From contig NZ_JAZIFY010000001.1 in assembly GCF_036634195.1 (NCBI RefSeq), positions 744,001 to 808,000 of the forward strand: a stretch of DNA of 64,000 nucleotides, written 5' to 3'. The position numbers and the translations under genes were made by a program. Below are positions 1 through 7,440 of the stretch, one piece after another; position 1 is the stretch's first letter; each line of letters starts with the position of its first letter. The stretch comes from Streptomyces sp. P9-A4 (GTDB taxonomy: Bacteria > Actinomycetota > Actinomycetes > Streptomycetales > Streptomycetaceae). Below the pieces are notes generated by a model. The model was not told the DNA's origin and did not search any database. It saw nothing but the letters and a program-made list of their open reading frames with translations.

Positions 1-619
1 CCGCCCGGTCCGCGGCGGGAGCCGTGAAGGTGACGTCGGCCGCCGGTACGGTGACCTCCGCGTCGCTCCCCAGGGCGTACGCCGCGACGCGGGAGACGAC
101 GGCGGCGGGAATCGCGTCGCTGATCCCGGGCGCGGCCGGAACGTTCTGGGTGGCATGGGCGTCATGGGGAACGACGACCCGGTAGCCGCGTGCCAGGGCG
201 GTACGGGCCGTCGCCTGGACGCACATCTCGGACATCACTCCGCAGACGGCGAGCGCGCGTACCCCCGCGTCGGTGAGCACGCCGCCCAACGGGGTCCCCT
301 CGAAGCCGTCGTCGCGCGGCTTGCGGATCACGGTCTCGCGGGGGCCGGGCGCGACGGGGTGGTGGAGTTCCCAGCCTGGCGTGTGGGGTTCGTCCTCCGC
401 GCCGGGAGGTCCGTCGTTCTGGAGGTGGACGACGAGCGCGCCGGCCCGGCGGGCCCGCGCGATCAGGTCGGTCGTACGGTCGACGAGCCGGGCGGCGGCG
501 GGCACGGCCCCGGCGCCGGTCACGAAGGCCGACTGGACGTCCACGACGATCAGGGCGTCGACGGGCGGGGCGTGCGGGGGCGCGGGTACGGGTGCGGGCG
601 GGGGCGCGTACGAGGTCAT
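1..619 (-). CDS. Isochorismatase-family cysteine hydrolase (3' end cut by window edge)
   Basis: Reads leftward from an ATG at 619 and stays open to the window edge, so the C-terminus is missing; 206 residues are visible. The isochorismatase-fold catalytic triad is recognisable: Asp27 in VVDVQSAF, Lys100 in [10 protein letters not shown] and Cys133 in [10 protein letters not shown]. The fold is alpha/beta hydrolase-like and members hydrolyse amides or isochorismate; the substrate cannot be told from sequence. The N-terminus has a Pro-rich stretch of about 20 residues before the first strand. An ATG a few codons upstream (627) meets a stop at once, so 619 is the start. It diverges from the methyltransferase at 707, leaving about 90 bp for both promoters. 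Confidence 0.85.
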   Translation of the reverse strand, partial: MTSYAPPPAPVPAPPHAPPVDALIVVDVQSAFVTGAGAVPAAARLVDRTTDLIARARRAGALVVHLQNDGPPGAEDEPHTPGWELHHPVAPGPRETVIRKPRDDGFEGTPLGGVLTDAGVRALAVCGVMSEMCVQATARTALARGYRVVVPHDAHATQNVPAAPGISDAIPAAVVSRVAAYALGSDAEVTVPAADVTFTAPAADRA

Positions 620-706
620 CAGGTCATCATCAGTCCCATCGGCCCCTGTTGCCACGGAGTTTCGCCCGGCCGGGCGCGCACCCGGCCCTCCCGCTAGGGT
701 CTCCGG

Positions 707-1366
707 GTGACCGAACTCGACACCCTGCACACCACCCGCGAGGCCTACGACGCCATCGCCCCCACGTATGCCGAGATGTTCCACGACCAGCTCCGCGACC
801 GGCCGCTGGAGCGGGCCCTCCTGAGCGCGTTCGCGGAGCTGGTACGGGCGAGCGGCGACGGCGACGGCCACGGCCCGGTCGCGGATCTCGGCTGCGGGCC
901 CGGTGGCATCACGGCTCACCTCCACGGTCTCGGCCTGGACGTCTTCGGAGTCGACGCCTCCCCCGTGATGGTCGGGCTCGCGCGCGAGGCCCACCCGGGG
1001 ATCCGGTTCGAGGTCGGCTCGATGGCGGCGCTGGACATCGAGGACGGCACGCTCGGTGGGGTGCTCGCACGGTGGTCCGTCATCCACACGCCGCCGCAGG
1101 ACGTGCCGGGGGTCCTGGCCGAGTTCGCCCGGGTACTGGCCCCCGGCGGCCACCTGTTGATCGCCTTCCCGGCCACGGACGGCCCCGACGAGAAGTCGCA
1201 GTCCTACGACCACACGGTGGCGACGGCCTACCGCTGGTGCCCCGACCACCTCGCCGCGCTCCTCCGCGCACACGGCTTGGAGGAGTCCGCCCGCCTCCGG
1301 CTCGAGCCGAAGCCCACGGACCGCCGCCAGTTCCGCGAGATCCAACTCCTGGCTCGCAAGGCGTAG
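707..1366 (+). CDS. Class I SAM-dependent methyltransferase
   Basis: Encodes 219 residues from a GTG start. The SAM-binding motif I is VADLGCGPGG at residues 58-67, followed by an acidic motif II in VFGVDAS and a post-I region LAPGGHLLIAFP, the layout of the Methyltransf_11/25 group. The substrate is unknown. It is probably cytosolic, having no signal or membrane segment. The upstream gene is divergent and the downstream reading frame is broken, so it looks monocistronic. Confidence 0.85.
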   Translation: MTELDTLHTTREAYDAIAPTYAEMFHDQLRDRPLERALLSAFAELVRASGDGDGHGPVADLGCGPGGITAHLHGLGLDVFGVDASPVMVGLAREAHPGIRFEVGSMAALDIEDGTLGGVLARWSVIHTPPQDVPGVLAEFARVLAPGGHLLIAFPATDGPDEKSQSYDHTVATAYRWCPDHLAALLRAHGLEESARLRLEPKPTDRRQFREIQLLARKA

Positions 1367-1487
1367 TCCGGGCGAGAAGCCCGCCCCGGCCCGCAGGAGC
1401 CGCTCATCGCGTCCGCCCGTCATCTCCACCGGGGTCGCGACGGACTCGACACCCTTCGCTCTTCTCCACCGAGGTACGAGGAGATCC

Positions 1488-1690
1488 ATGGTCGACACCG
1501 TCAGCTCACTCGCCGCCCGTGTTCACGAACTGCAGGTGGCGATCCTGACCGAGGGACCCGGCGCGGTGGGCACCGCGGGCCTCCCCGGCGTCAACGGGCG
1601 GCCGAGGGCCGGGCCTTCGTCGAACGTCCCGGCGTCGGCACCGCGCTCGTCCCCTGCCCACCGCTGGGCTCGCTCACCCACCCGGGCTGA
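1488..1690 (+). pseudogene. Frameshifted small gene remnant, function unknown
   Basis: A good ribosome site (GAGGAG) precedes ATG 1488, and the first 35-40 codons look coding (MVDTVSSLAARVHELQVAIL). Around 1595-1612 coding character moves to the -1 frame, which continues as AEGRAFVERPGVGTALVPCP and ends at a TGA at 1688-1690. The ATG frame itself runs on to 1748 with Arg/Pro/Ser-rich, non-coding-like sequence. The simplest reading is one small protein of about 67 residues broken by a single indel, or the ends of a longer gene after internal loss. I do not recognise the family. Confidence 0.45.
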
Positions 1691-1735
1691 CCGGCCGCGG
1701 AGAGCGCCGCGGGCGGTACGCGCGGAATCCCGTCG

Positions 1736-2155
1736 CTACAGCTCGTAGTCCTGGGCCAGCTCCTCCCAGCGGACGCCGCGAAGCGCGGGATCGGCGTCCT
1801 CACCGGCCGGTACCTCGGGGGCGGGCTGGAACCAGGCGACGACAAGGGAGGATCCGTCCATCGCCGGGTCGAGCGCGGCGGAGTCGAAGACGCCGACGCA
1901 GAACACGGATGGCAGCACCTCGACGGGGCCGAAGGCGCCGGCGGTCTCGTCCGGGTACTCGCGGGAGGGCGGAACGAAATGAAACGGCATGGAGGCATAC
2001 GCGCGTTCGGCGTCCCGCTGGAGCCAGTCGACCTTCCGGTCGTTGACTCGCTTGCACGGGTAGCCCTCCAGCATCCCCGCGTAGGTCGAGGACATCCGCA
2101 GCTCGGTGAGCCGGATCCAACGACCGGACGAGAGAACTGTCTGACCCAGTGACAT
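1736..2155 (-). CDS. Conserved hypothetical protein, 139 aa
   Basis: A 139-residue soluble protein with no signal peptide or membrane segment. The sequence is compositionally normal for a real gene: aromatic clusters such as YASMPFHFVPPSREYPDE, an acidic C-terminus (WEELAQDYEL) and a single start at ATG 2155. I do not recognise a catalytic motif. Its start lies only 24 bp from the ATG of the truncated regulator at 2180 on the other strand, so the two would share a very short divergent promoter region. Function unknown. Confidence 0.7.
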   Translation of the reverse strand: MSLGQTVLSSGRWIRLTELRMSSTYAGMLEGYPCKRVNDRKVDWLQRDAERAYASMPFHFVPPSREYPDETAGAFGPVEVLPSVFCVGVFDSAALDPAMDGSSLVVAWFQPAPEVPAGEDADPALRGVRWEELAQDYEL

Positions 2156-2179
2156 GCGGCCACCCTATGCGGAGGATTC

Positions 2180-2410
2180 ATGCTCACCACGTACGACCTC
2201 GACCGGTACGTGTACGCGGCGCTCGGCGCGGGCGCGAGCGGCTTCCCGCTCAAGGACGTGACCCCGGAGCACCCCACGGCGGCGGTCCGTCTCGTCCGCT
2301 CGGGCGACGCGCTGCCGGCCCCGGCGATCACCCGCCGCCTGATCGCCGCCTATGAGACGGGGCTCGTCTCGCCCGGCGCGGAGGGGCGGGGGTCCGCCGG
2401 CCCCGGGTGA
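2180..2410 (+). pseudogene. Remnant of a NarL/FixJ response regulator with the HTH domain deleted
   Basis: The 76-residue product starts inside a receiver domain (LTTYDLDRYVYAALGAGASG then PLKDVTPEH) and runs through SGDALPAPAITRRLIA. It then jumps directly to AYETGLVSPG, the last residues of this regulator type. The intact regulator at 2977-3639 shows what is missing: its matching segments are LTTFDEDDHVYGALRAGASG, DALIAPGVTRRLIA, about 65 residues of LuxR-type HTH, then AYETGLVTLPG. The phosphoacceptor half of the receiver is also absent. The leucine after GASGF, usually LLK or VVK, is PLK here. A GGAGG before ATG 2180 may be fortuitous. It cannot act as a normal transcription factor. Confidence 0.75.
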
Positions 2411-2760
2411 GGGGGGCCCACCCCGTCCGGAAGTCCGGCCTCCGGGCGCAGCAGGTCGCCCAGTGCCGTGAGGCGGATCAGCCGCAGGATCCGCGGCTGG
2501 TCGCACACGAGCCGCCAGCGCGCCCCACGCCGGTGCATGCGCCCGGCGCAGTGGGCGAGGAGGCCCAGTCCGGTGGCGTCGCAGAAGGTGAGGCCCCTGA
2601 TGTCGACCGTCAGGGCGTCGGACTCCCTGACGAGGGCGTCGAGCTCGGGCCGCAGGTGCCGCACCAGGACGAGGTCGAGTTCGCCCTGGAGGGACGCGAC
2701 GGTGTGACCGTCGGCCGATCGGACGACGAGGTACGGGTCATGACGGGGGATCAGCTGCAT
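2350..2760 (-). CDS. STAS-domain anti-sigma factor antagonist
   Basis: About 136 residues from ATG 2760; a longer frame to 2877 adds an Arg/Ser-rich stretch that does not look coding. The STAS core is clear: VASLQGELDLVLVRHLRPEL, then TVDIRGLTFCDATGLGLLAH. The loop DATG carries a threonine where SpoIIAA/RsbV proteins have the Ser/Thr phosphorylated by a partner anti-sigma kinase. No anti-sigma kinase or sigma factor is adjacent, so the partner is encoded elsewhere. The 3' end overlaps the regulator remnant on the other strand by about 60 bp, and the last 30 residues are Pro/Gly-rich. Confidence 0.8.
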   Translation of the reverse strand: MQLIPRHDPYLVVRSADGHTVASLQGELDLVLVRHLRPELDALVRESDALTVDIRGLTFCDATGLGLLAHCAGRMHRRGARWRLVCDQPRILRLIRLTALGDLLRPEAGLPDGVGPPHPGPADPRPSAPGETSPVS

Positions 2761-2976
2761 CGGACGCTCCACAGGGTGGCTCCATGTGTCGCTCCGAGCG
2801 TGACCGCCCCCGTTCCGGGAGGGACGTTTCGCCTCGGACGCTGTCACCTGAATCGGTGAATATGGGGCCCATGTCACCTCGTACGGACAATCGATGTGCG
2901 CACACGAGGCCGATACGCGCCCGTACGCATGACCGTATCCCTGTCCGTGTCCGCGCCCGTATCCGCTTCCGGTCGT

Positions 2977-3639
2977 TCAGCCGGGCAGCGTCACGAGCCC
3001 CGTCTCGTACGCGGTGATCACCAGCTGCACCCGGTCCCGGGCGCCCAGTTTGGTGAGGAGGCGCGACACATGCGACTTGGCGGTGGCCACCGTGATGAAC
3101 AGGTCCTCCGCGATCTCGGTGTTCGTCAGGCCGCGCCCGATGAGGGTCAGGACCTCCCGTTCCCGCTCGGTGATGCCCTCGACCGGCTGTGCGGAGCGCC
3201 GCGTGGGGCGCCCGACGAAGTCGGCGATGAGCCGGCGCGTGACCCCGGGCGCGATCAGCGCGTCGCCGGTGGCGACCACCCGGACGGCCGCGAGGATGTC
3301 GTTCAGGGCCATGTCCTTGACCACGAAGCCGCTCGCCCCGGCCCGCAGCGCGCCGTAGACGTGGTCGTCCTCGTCGAAGGTGGTCAGGACGAGGACACGC
3401 GTCGCGGTCGGCCCTGCGGTGATCAGGCGCGTGGCCTCGATCCCGTCCATACCGGGCATCCGGATGTCCATCACCACGACGTCGGGGTCGACGTCACTGA
3501 CCAGCCGGACCGCCTCGGCACCGGTCGCGGCCTCTCCGACGACCTCCAGATCGGGGTGATCGGCCATGACCAGGCGCAGGCCGGACCGGACCAGTGGCTG
3601 GTCGTCGGCGAGCACGATGCGCAGGGGAGCCGTGGTCAT
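2977..3639 (-). CDS. NarL/FixJ-family two-component response regulator
   Basis: 220 residues from ATG 3639. The receiver domain (residues 6-125) has the acidic pair Asp12-Asp13, phosphoacceptor Asp58 in VVMDIRMPG, the Thr in LTTFD and Lys108 in VVKDM. The LuxR-type HTH (about 150-215) includes ITEREREVLTLIGRGLTNTE. The start overlaps the stop of the sensor kinase gene by 4 bp (ATGA), so the pair is translationally coupled. The divergent ABC exporter at 5025 is the likely target, as is common for streptomycete systems of this type; that link is inference. Confidence 0.93.
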   Translation of the reverse strand: MTTAPLRIVLADDQPLVRSGLRLVMADHPDLEVVGEAATGAEAVRLVSDVDPDVVVMDIRMPGMDGIEATRLITAGPTATRVLVLTTFDEDDHVYGALRAGASGFVVKDMALNDILAAVRVVATGDALIAPGVTRRLIADFVGRPTRRSAQPVEGITEREREVLTLIGRGLTNTEIAEDLFITVATAKSHVSRLLTKLGARDRVQLVITAYETGLVTLPG

Positions 3640-4817
3640 CGGGCCTCCAGGGGAACGCGGGCGGCGTCGGACAGCGGCAGTCGGGCCGCCACCCGGAATC
3701 CGCCCTCGGCGCGCGGCCCGGCACTGAAGTCGCCGGACAGCAGGGCGACCCGCTCCCGCATGCCCACGAGGCCGAACCCGTGGGCCGCGCCGTACTTCTC
3801 GATCGCCCCGCGCCCGTCGTCGACGACCTCCACGGTCAGCTCCTCGTCCCCGTAGCCGATGAGCACCCGGCAGTGTCCGGTGCCCGCGTGGCGGACCACG
3901 TTGGTCAGCCCCTCCTGAACGATACGGAAGGCGGACAGGTCGACATCGCCCGGCAGGGGCCGCTCCCGCCCGCTGCGGCGGACGTCCACCCGTACGCCCG
4001 CGTCGGCCGTGGCCGCCGTCAGCCGGTCGATGTCCGCGAGACCCGGCGAGGGCGCGAGACCGCCATCGCTCCCCGTGGCCTCCGTGCCCGGGTCCGTCCT
4101 GCGGAGCGCCGTCAAGGTGCGCCGAAGGCCCGACAGGGTCTCCCTGCTGGTGGCCTCGATGGCTCGCAGCGCCTCGCCGGCCTCCGTGGGCCGGGTCCGG
4201 ATGACCTGGCTCGCCGCCCCGGCCTGGATGGCGATGATCCCGATGCTGTGCGCGACCATGTCGTGCAACTCCCGTGCGATGCGCAGCCGTTCGGCGGTCA
4301 CGGCCTCGGCGAGCTCCTGCGAGCGCAACGCCACCGCGTGCTCGCCGCGTTCGCGGATCAGCAGTCCGCCCGTGCAGGCCGCGGCCGTCGCCAGGAGGGC
4401 GATGACGGCGTTGACGGTCAGGTTGTCCCCGCGCGAGAAGCCGCCGATGACCAGGAGCTGGACGACGAGGGATCCGGCCACGGCGAGGATCGAGGTCCGC
4501 CGCGCGCGGGTGGCGACGACGAAGCCCAGGACGAGGTCCACCGCGAGGAAGGACAGGAACTGGCCCTGGTACGCGGCCGACAGGCTCGCACCGCCGGAGC
4601 CCGGGACGCCCACCACCACGGTGGTGGACCCGAGGAGCGCCAGGCACAGGGCCGGGAGCGGCGCGCGGCGCAGCACGCCGACGAGCAGGCTCGCGGCGAG
4701 CAGGGCGCCGACACCGTGGACCGTGCCCGAGGCGCGCGGCGCACCTCCGACGAGCAGGCCCACCGCGAGGAGGTAGAGGGCGCCTCCCGCCCAGGCCGTG
4801 GTCTTCGTTCCGGTCAT
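3636..4817 (-). CDS. Two-component sensor histidine kinase, HisKA_3/NarX type
   Basis: 393 residues. Five or six hydrophobic segments fill residues 10-155, with almost no extracytoplasmic sensing loop, so the stimulus is probably sensed in or at the membrane. The dimerisation/phosphotransfer motif is ARELHDMVAHSIG with His185. The HATPase_c domain follows, with N-box FRIVQEGLTNVVRHAG near residue 300 and G-boxes VVDDGRG and GFGLVGMRERV. It is the first gene of a two-gene operon with the response regulator and is divergent from the ABC exporter genes, separated by about 200 bp. Confidence 0.93.
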   Translation of the reverse strand: MTGTKTTAWAGGALYLLAVGLLVGGAPRASGTVHGVGALLAASLLVGVLRRAPLPALCLALLGSTTVVVGVPGSGGASLSAAYQGQFLSFLAVDLVLGFVVATRARRTSILAVAGSLVVQLLVIGGFSRGDNLTVNAVIALLATAAACTGGLLIRERGEHAVALRSQELAEAVTAERLRIARELHDMVAHSIGIIAIQAGAASQVIRTRPTEAGEALRAIEATSRETLSGLRRTLTALRRTDPGTEATGSDGGLAPSPGLADIDRLTAATADAGVRVDVRRSGRERPLPGDVDLSAFRIVQEGLTNVVRHAGTGHCRVLIGYGDEELTVEVVDDGRGAIEKYGAAHGFGLVGMRERVALLSGDFSAGPRAEGGFRVAARLPLSDAARVPLEAR

Positions 4818-5024
4818 CGGAGGTGCGGCCGCTCATGAGGGGCGCCGCGTTGTGCGAGGCGCGCGGGCGAGGGGGTGGTCCGTACGGCGTTCATCCCGCG
4901 ACACTATCCAGCCGCCGCGCTGCGGGAATCCGCCCACGGACTTACACCCGCGGGCGAACCCGGCCGGTCGATTGCCGTCCACGGCCCCATGACCGGGCGG
5001 TGCCCTCCCGGCAGGGTTGGGCCT

Positions 5025-5945
5025 GTGATCGAAGTCAATGAACTCACCAAGCGCTACGGCGGGAAGACCGCCGTCGACCAGCTGTCCTTCACCGTGCGAC
5101 CGGGCCGGGTCACCGGATTCCTGGGCCCGAACGGGGCGGGCAAGACCACCACCCTGCGCATGATCCTCGGCCTGGACGCGCCGACCGGCGGCGCCGCCAC
5201 CGTCAGCGGAGTCCCCTTCCGCAGCCGCCCGCGCGGACTGCGGCACGTCGGCGCCCTCCTGGACGCGGGCCAGGTCCATGGCGGGCGCACGGCCGCGGCC
5301 CATCTGTCCGCCCTGGCCCACAGCAACGGGATCTCCCCGCGCAGGGTGGACGAGGTGCTGCACGAGGTGGGCCTGTCCGAGGCCGCGCGCCGCCGCATCG
5401 GCGGCTTCTCGCTCGGTATGAAGCAGCGCCTGGGGATCGCCACCGCGCTGCTCGGCGACCCGCCGGTGCTGATGTTCGACGAGCCGGTCAACGGCATGGA
5501 CCCGGAGGGCGTGCTCTGGATGCGCCGTCTCTTCCGGCGTCTCGCGGCCGAGGGCCGTACGGTCTTCCTCTCCAGCCATCTGATGTCGGAGATGGAGAAC
5601 ACCGCCGACGAGCTGGTCGTCATCGGCCGGGGCCGGCTCATCGCCGCCGAGCCGGTACGGGAGTTCGCGGCGCGCAGCAGCCGCCTGGGCGTCCTGGTGG
5701 GCACGGGGCAGGCCGCCGAGCTGACGGCGGTACTGACCGCCGCGGGGGCCTCGGTCGAGCCGGAGGGACCGGCGGGCGCCGGGAAGCTCGCCGTGACCGG
5801 TCTGCCGGCGGACCGGATCGCGGCGCTCGCCTTCGAGAACCGGATCCTGCTGAACGAACTGACCGCCCGCACCGCCTCACTGGAGGAGGCCTTCATGGAA
5901 CTCACCGCCGCGAGCGTCGAATACCGGGCAGGAGAACCCCGATGA
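5025..5945 (+). CDS. ABC exporter ATP-binding subunit
   Basis: 306 residues from GTG 5025, chosen because homology begins at once (IEVNELTKRYGGKTAV); upstream in-frame sequence is not protein-like. Walker A is GPNGAGKTTT, the signature FSLGMKQRLGIA and Walker B VLMFDEPVNGMDPEG, followed by a switch histidine in SSHLMSEME. The C-terminal 80 residues match the extension typical of CcmA/DRA-type drug and lantibiotic exporters. The stop overlaps the permease start by 4 bp. It probably pumps out a drug or peptide, or protects the membrane, under control of the adjacent two-component system. Confidence 0.92.
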   Translation: MIEVNELTKRYGGKTAVDQLSFTVRPGRVTGFLGPNGAGKTTTLRMILGLDAPTGGAATVSGVPFRSRPRGLRHVGALLDAGQVHGGRTAAAHLSALAHSNGISPRRVDEVLHEVGLSEAARRRIGGFSLGMKQRLGIATALLGDPPVLMFDEPVNGMDPEGVLWMRRLFRRLAAEGRTVFLSSHLMSEMENTADELVVIGRGRLIAAEPVREFAARSSRLGVLVGTGQAAELTAVLTAAGASVEPEGPAGAGKLAVTGLPADRIAALAFENRILLNELTARTASLEEAFMELTAASVEYRAGEPR

Positions 5946-6832
5946 CCACACATTCCCCGGCCACCTCGACCACCGCGGGCACTCCGGCCCCATCGGCCAC
6001 CCCGACCCCCTCGGCCGTGGCGGTCGTCGATCCGCCCGTCCGTTTCCGCAACCTGCTCCGCTGCGAATGGATCAAGATACGGTCCCTGCGCTCCACCCCG
6101 TGGACCCTCGCCCTCATCACGCTGTTCGTGATCGGGTCCGCCGCCGTGGCGGCACTGACGGAGGTCGACGCCCTTCGGACGATGAGCCCGGCCGCGCGGG
6201 CCGACCGGGGGTTCCAGGTCTTCGACGCGTTCCCCGCGGCCGGCTATATGACGCTGATGCTCGTCGCCGGCAGCGTCGGCGCGCTCACCGTCGTGAGCGA
6301 GTACAGCAGCGGTCTGATCCGCACGACGACCGTGGCCGTCCCCGCCCGGGGTGCGGTGGTGCTGGCCAAGGCGGTCGTCACCGCCGCGCTCTGGACCGTG
6401 GTCGGGGCGGTCGTCTCCACGGGTGGCTTCCTCGTGTCCCAGGCCGTCCTGGACACGCAGCGGGCCGGGGTTCCGCTCAGCCATCCCGGAGTACTCAAGG
6501 CGTTGGTGGCCTCCGCCCTGCTGGCCCCGGTCTGCGCACTGACCGGCCTCGGCCTCGGAGCGCTGATCAGGCACAGCGCCGCCACCATGGTCACCAGCGC
6601 CTTCATCCTGGTGATGCTGCCGCCGATCTTCTCGCAGAGCACACGCTGGTCCGCCGCCGTGAGCCATGCGATGCCGGTCACGGCCTGGAAGCGTCTCGTC
6701 CAGACCTGGGCACCGGATCCGGATTCGCTCGCCTACAGCGCCTCCGTCCCCGGCTCATGGACCGTGTACGCGCTCTGGCCGCTGATCGCCGTCGCACTCG
6801 CCGTGGTCGTCGTACGGCGCCGCGACGTGTGA
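5942..6832 (+). CDS. ABC-2-type exporter permease
   Basis: 296 residues. A Pro/Ser/Thr/Ala-rich cytosolic N-terminus of about 35 residues precedes the conserved entry FRNLLRCEWIKIRSLRSTPW seen in streptomycete ABC-2 permeases. Six hydrophobic segments follow (for example around residues 55-75, 100-120, 140-165, 180-200, 210-235 and 275-292). It is coupled to the ATPase gene by an ATGA overlap. The last 78 bp overlap the 3' end of the SnoaL-like gene on the other strand. Confidence 0.9.
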   Translation: MTTHSPATSTTAGTPAPSATPTPSAVAVVDPPVRFRNLLRCEWIKIRSLRSTPWTLALITLFVIGSAAVAALTEVDALRTMSPAARADRGFQVFDAFPAAGYMTLMLVAGSVGALTVVSEYSSGLIRTTTVAVPARGAVVLAKAVVTAALWTVVGAVVSTGGFLVSQAVLDTQRAGVPLSHPGVLKALVASALLAPVCALTGLGLGALIRHSAATMVTSAFILVMLPPIFSQSTRWSAAVSHAMPVTAWKRLVQTWAPDPDSLAYSASVPGSWTVYALWPLIAVALAVVVVRRRDV

Positions 6833-7246
6833 ACGGGCCTCGCCCGTACCGCCGCTCGCCGCGAGGGCCTCCGCCGCGATGCGGTCGAACTGGGCGCCCA
6901 TGGCGGCGGACAGTGCCTGGGCGGCGGAGAGGGGCCTGACCATGACCGTGAAGTCGTCGATCCTCCCCTCCTCGTCGAAGTGGAGGAAGTCGCAGCCGTT
7001 GATCTCCTTGTCCCCGACCTTCGCGGTGAAGACGAGCGCGTGGTCGCGGCCGTCCGCGCTCTCGATCTCGCGGACGTACCGGAAGTCGGTGAAGACGCGG
7101 ACGACCCCGCGCAGGATGGCGGCGGTGATGGCCTTGCCGGGGTACGGGCGGAAGGCCACCGGGCTGGTGAAGACGACGTCCTCGGCGAGCATGGCCTCGA
7201 CGGCGGCGTGGTCGCGGTGCTCCACGGCCTGACGGAACGGGTGCAT
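6755..7246 (-). CDS. SnoaL/NTF2-like nuclear transport factor 2 family protein
   Basis: 163 residues. Residues 1-115 match the SnoaL-like fold: MHPFRQAVEHRDHAAVEAML, then EDVVFTSPVAFRPYPGKAI, a helix with ILRGVVRVFTDFRY and strands HALVFTAKVGDKEINGCDF and RIDDFTVMVRPL. Such proteins are small cyclases, isomerases or ligand binders; no catalytic set can be assigned. The C-terminal 25 residues are charged and lie wholly in the permease overlap, suggesting an extension into the neighbour after loss of an earlier stop. A palindrome 26 bp upstream of the start looks like its operator. Confidence 0.82.
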   Translation of the reverse strand: MHPFRQAVEHRDHAAVEAMLAEDVVFTSPVAFRPYPGKAITAAILRGVVRVFTDFRYVREIESADGRDHALVFTAKVGDKEINGCDFLHFDEEGRIDDFTVMVRPLSAAQALSAAMGAQFDRIAAEALAASGGTGEARSHVAAPYDDHGECDGDQRPERVHGP

Positions 7247-7271
7247 GATGCGGCTCCATGGGCAACTTTTT

Positions 7272-7295
7272 GATTAGGTGCAGATGCAGCTAATC
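7272..7295. promoter_or_regulatory. 24-bp near-perfect palindrome, likely operator of the SnoaL-like gene
   Basis: The half-sites are GATTAG and CTAATC around a TGCAGATGCA-like core. The sequence equals its reverse complement except at a few central positions. TTAG-N-TGCA...TGCA-N-CTAA is the style of a MarR or similar winged-helix dimer site. It sits 26-49 bp upstream of ATG 7246, where a promoter would be. No regulator gene is next to it, so the binding protein is encoded elsewhere or has been lost. Confidence 0.6.
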
Positions 7296-7381
7296 GCATG
7301 GCCGCCTCGCCGTCCAGTGGTCGGCTGGGTTCCGGGCGCCGCCACGAAGACTGGGTTCCGGCCGCCCCCACGAAAAAGGAC

Positions 7382-7422
7382 GGGCGGCCGGGGCAGACCT
7401 CCCTCAGTCGCCCCGACCGCCC
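7382..7422 (-). terminator. Rho-independent-like terminator of the M24 aminopeptidase gene
   Basis: The arms GGGCGGCCGGGGC and GCCCCGACCGCCC pair over 13 bp with one mismatch around a 15-nt loop. On the minus strand the stem is followed by CGTCC and then five T. It lies 18 bp beyond the stop codon at 7441. Confidence 0.75.
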
Positions 7423-7440
7423 GCCCGGCTCAATCGCGGC

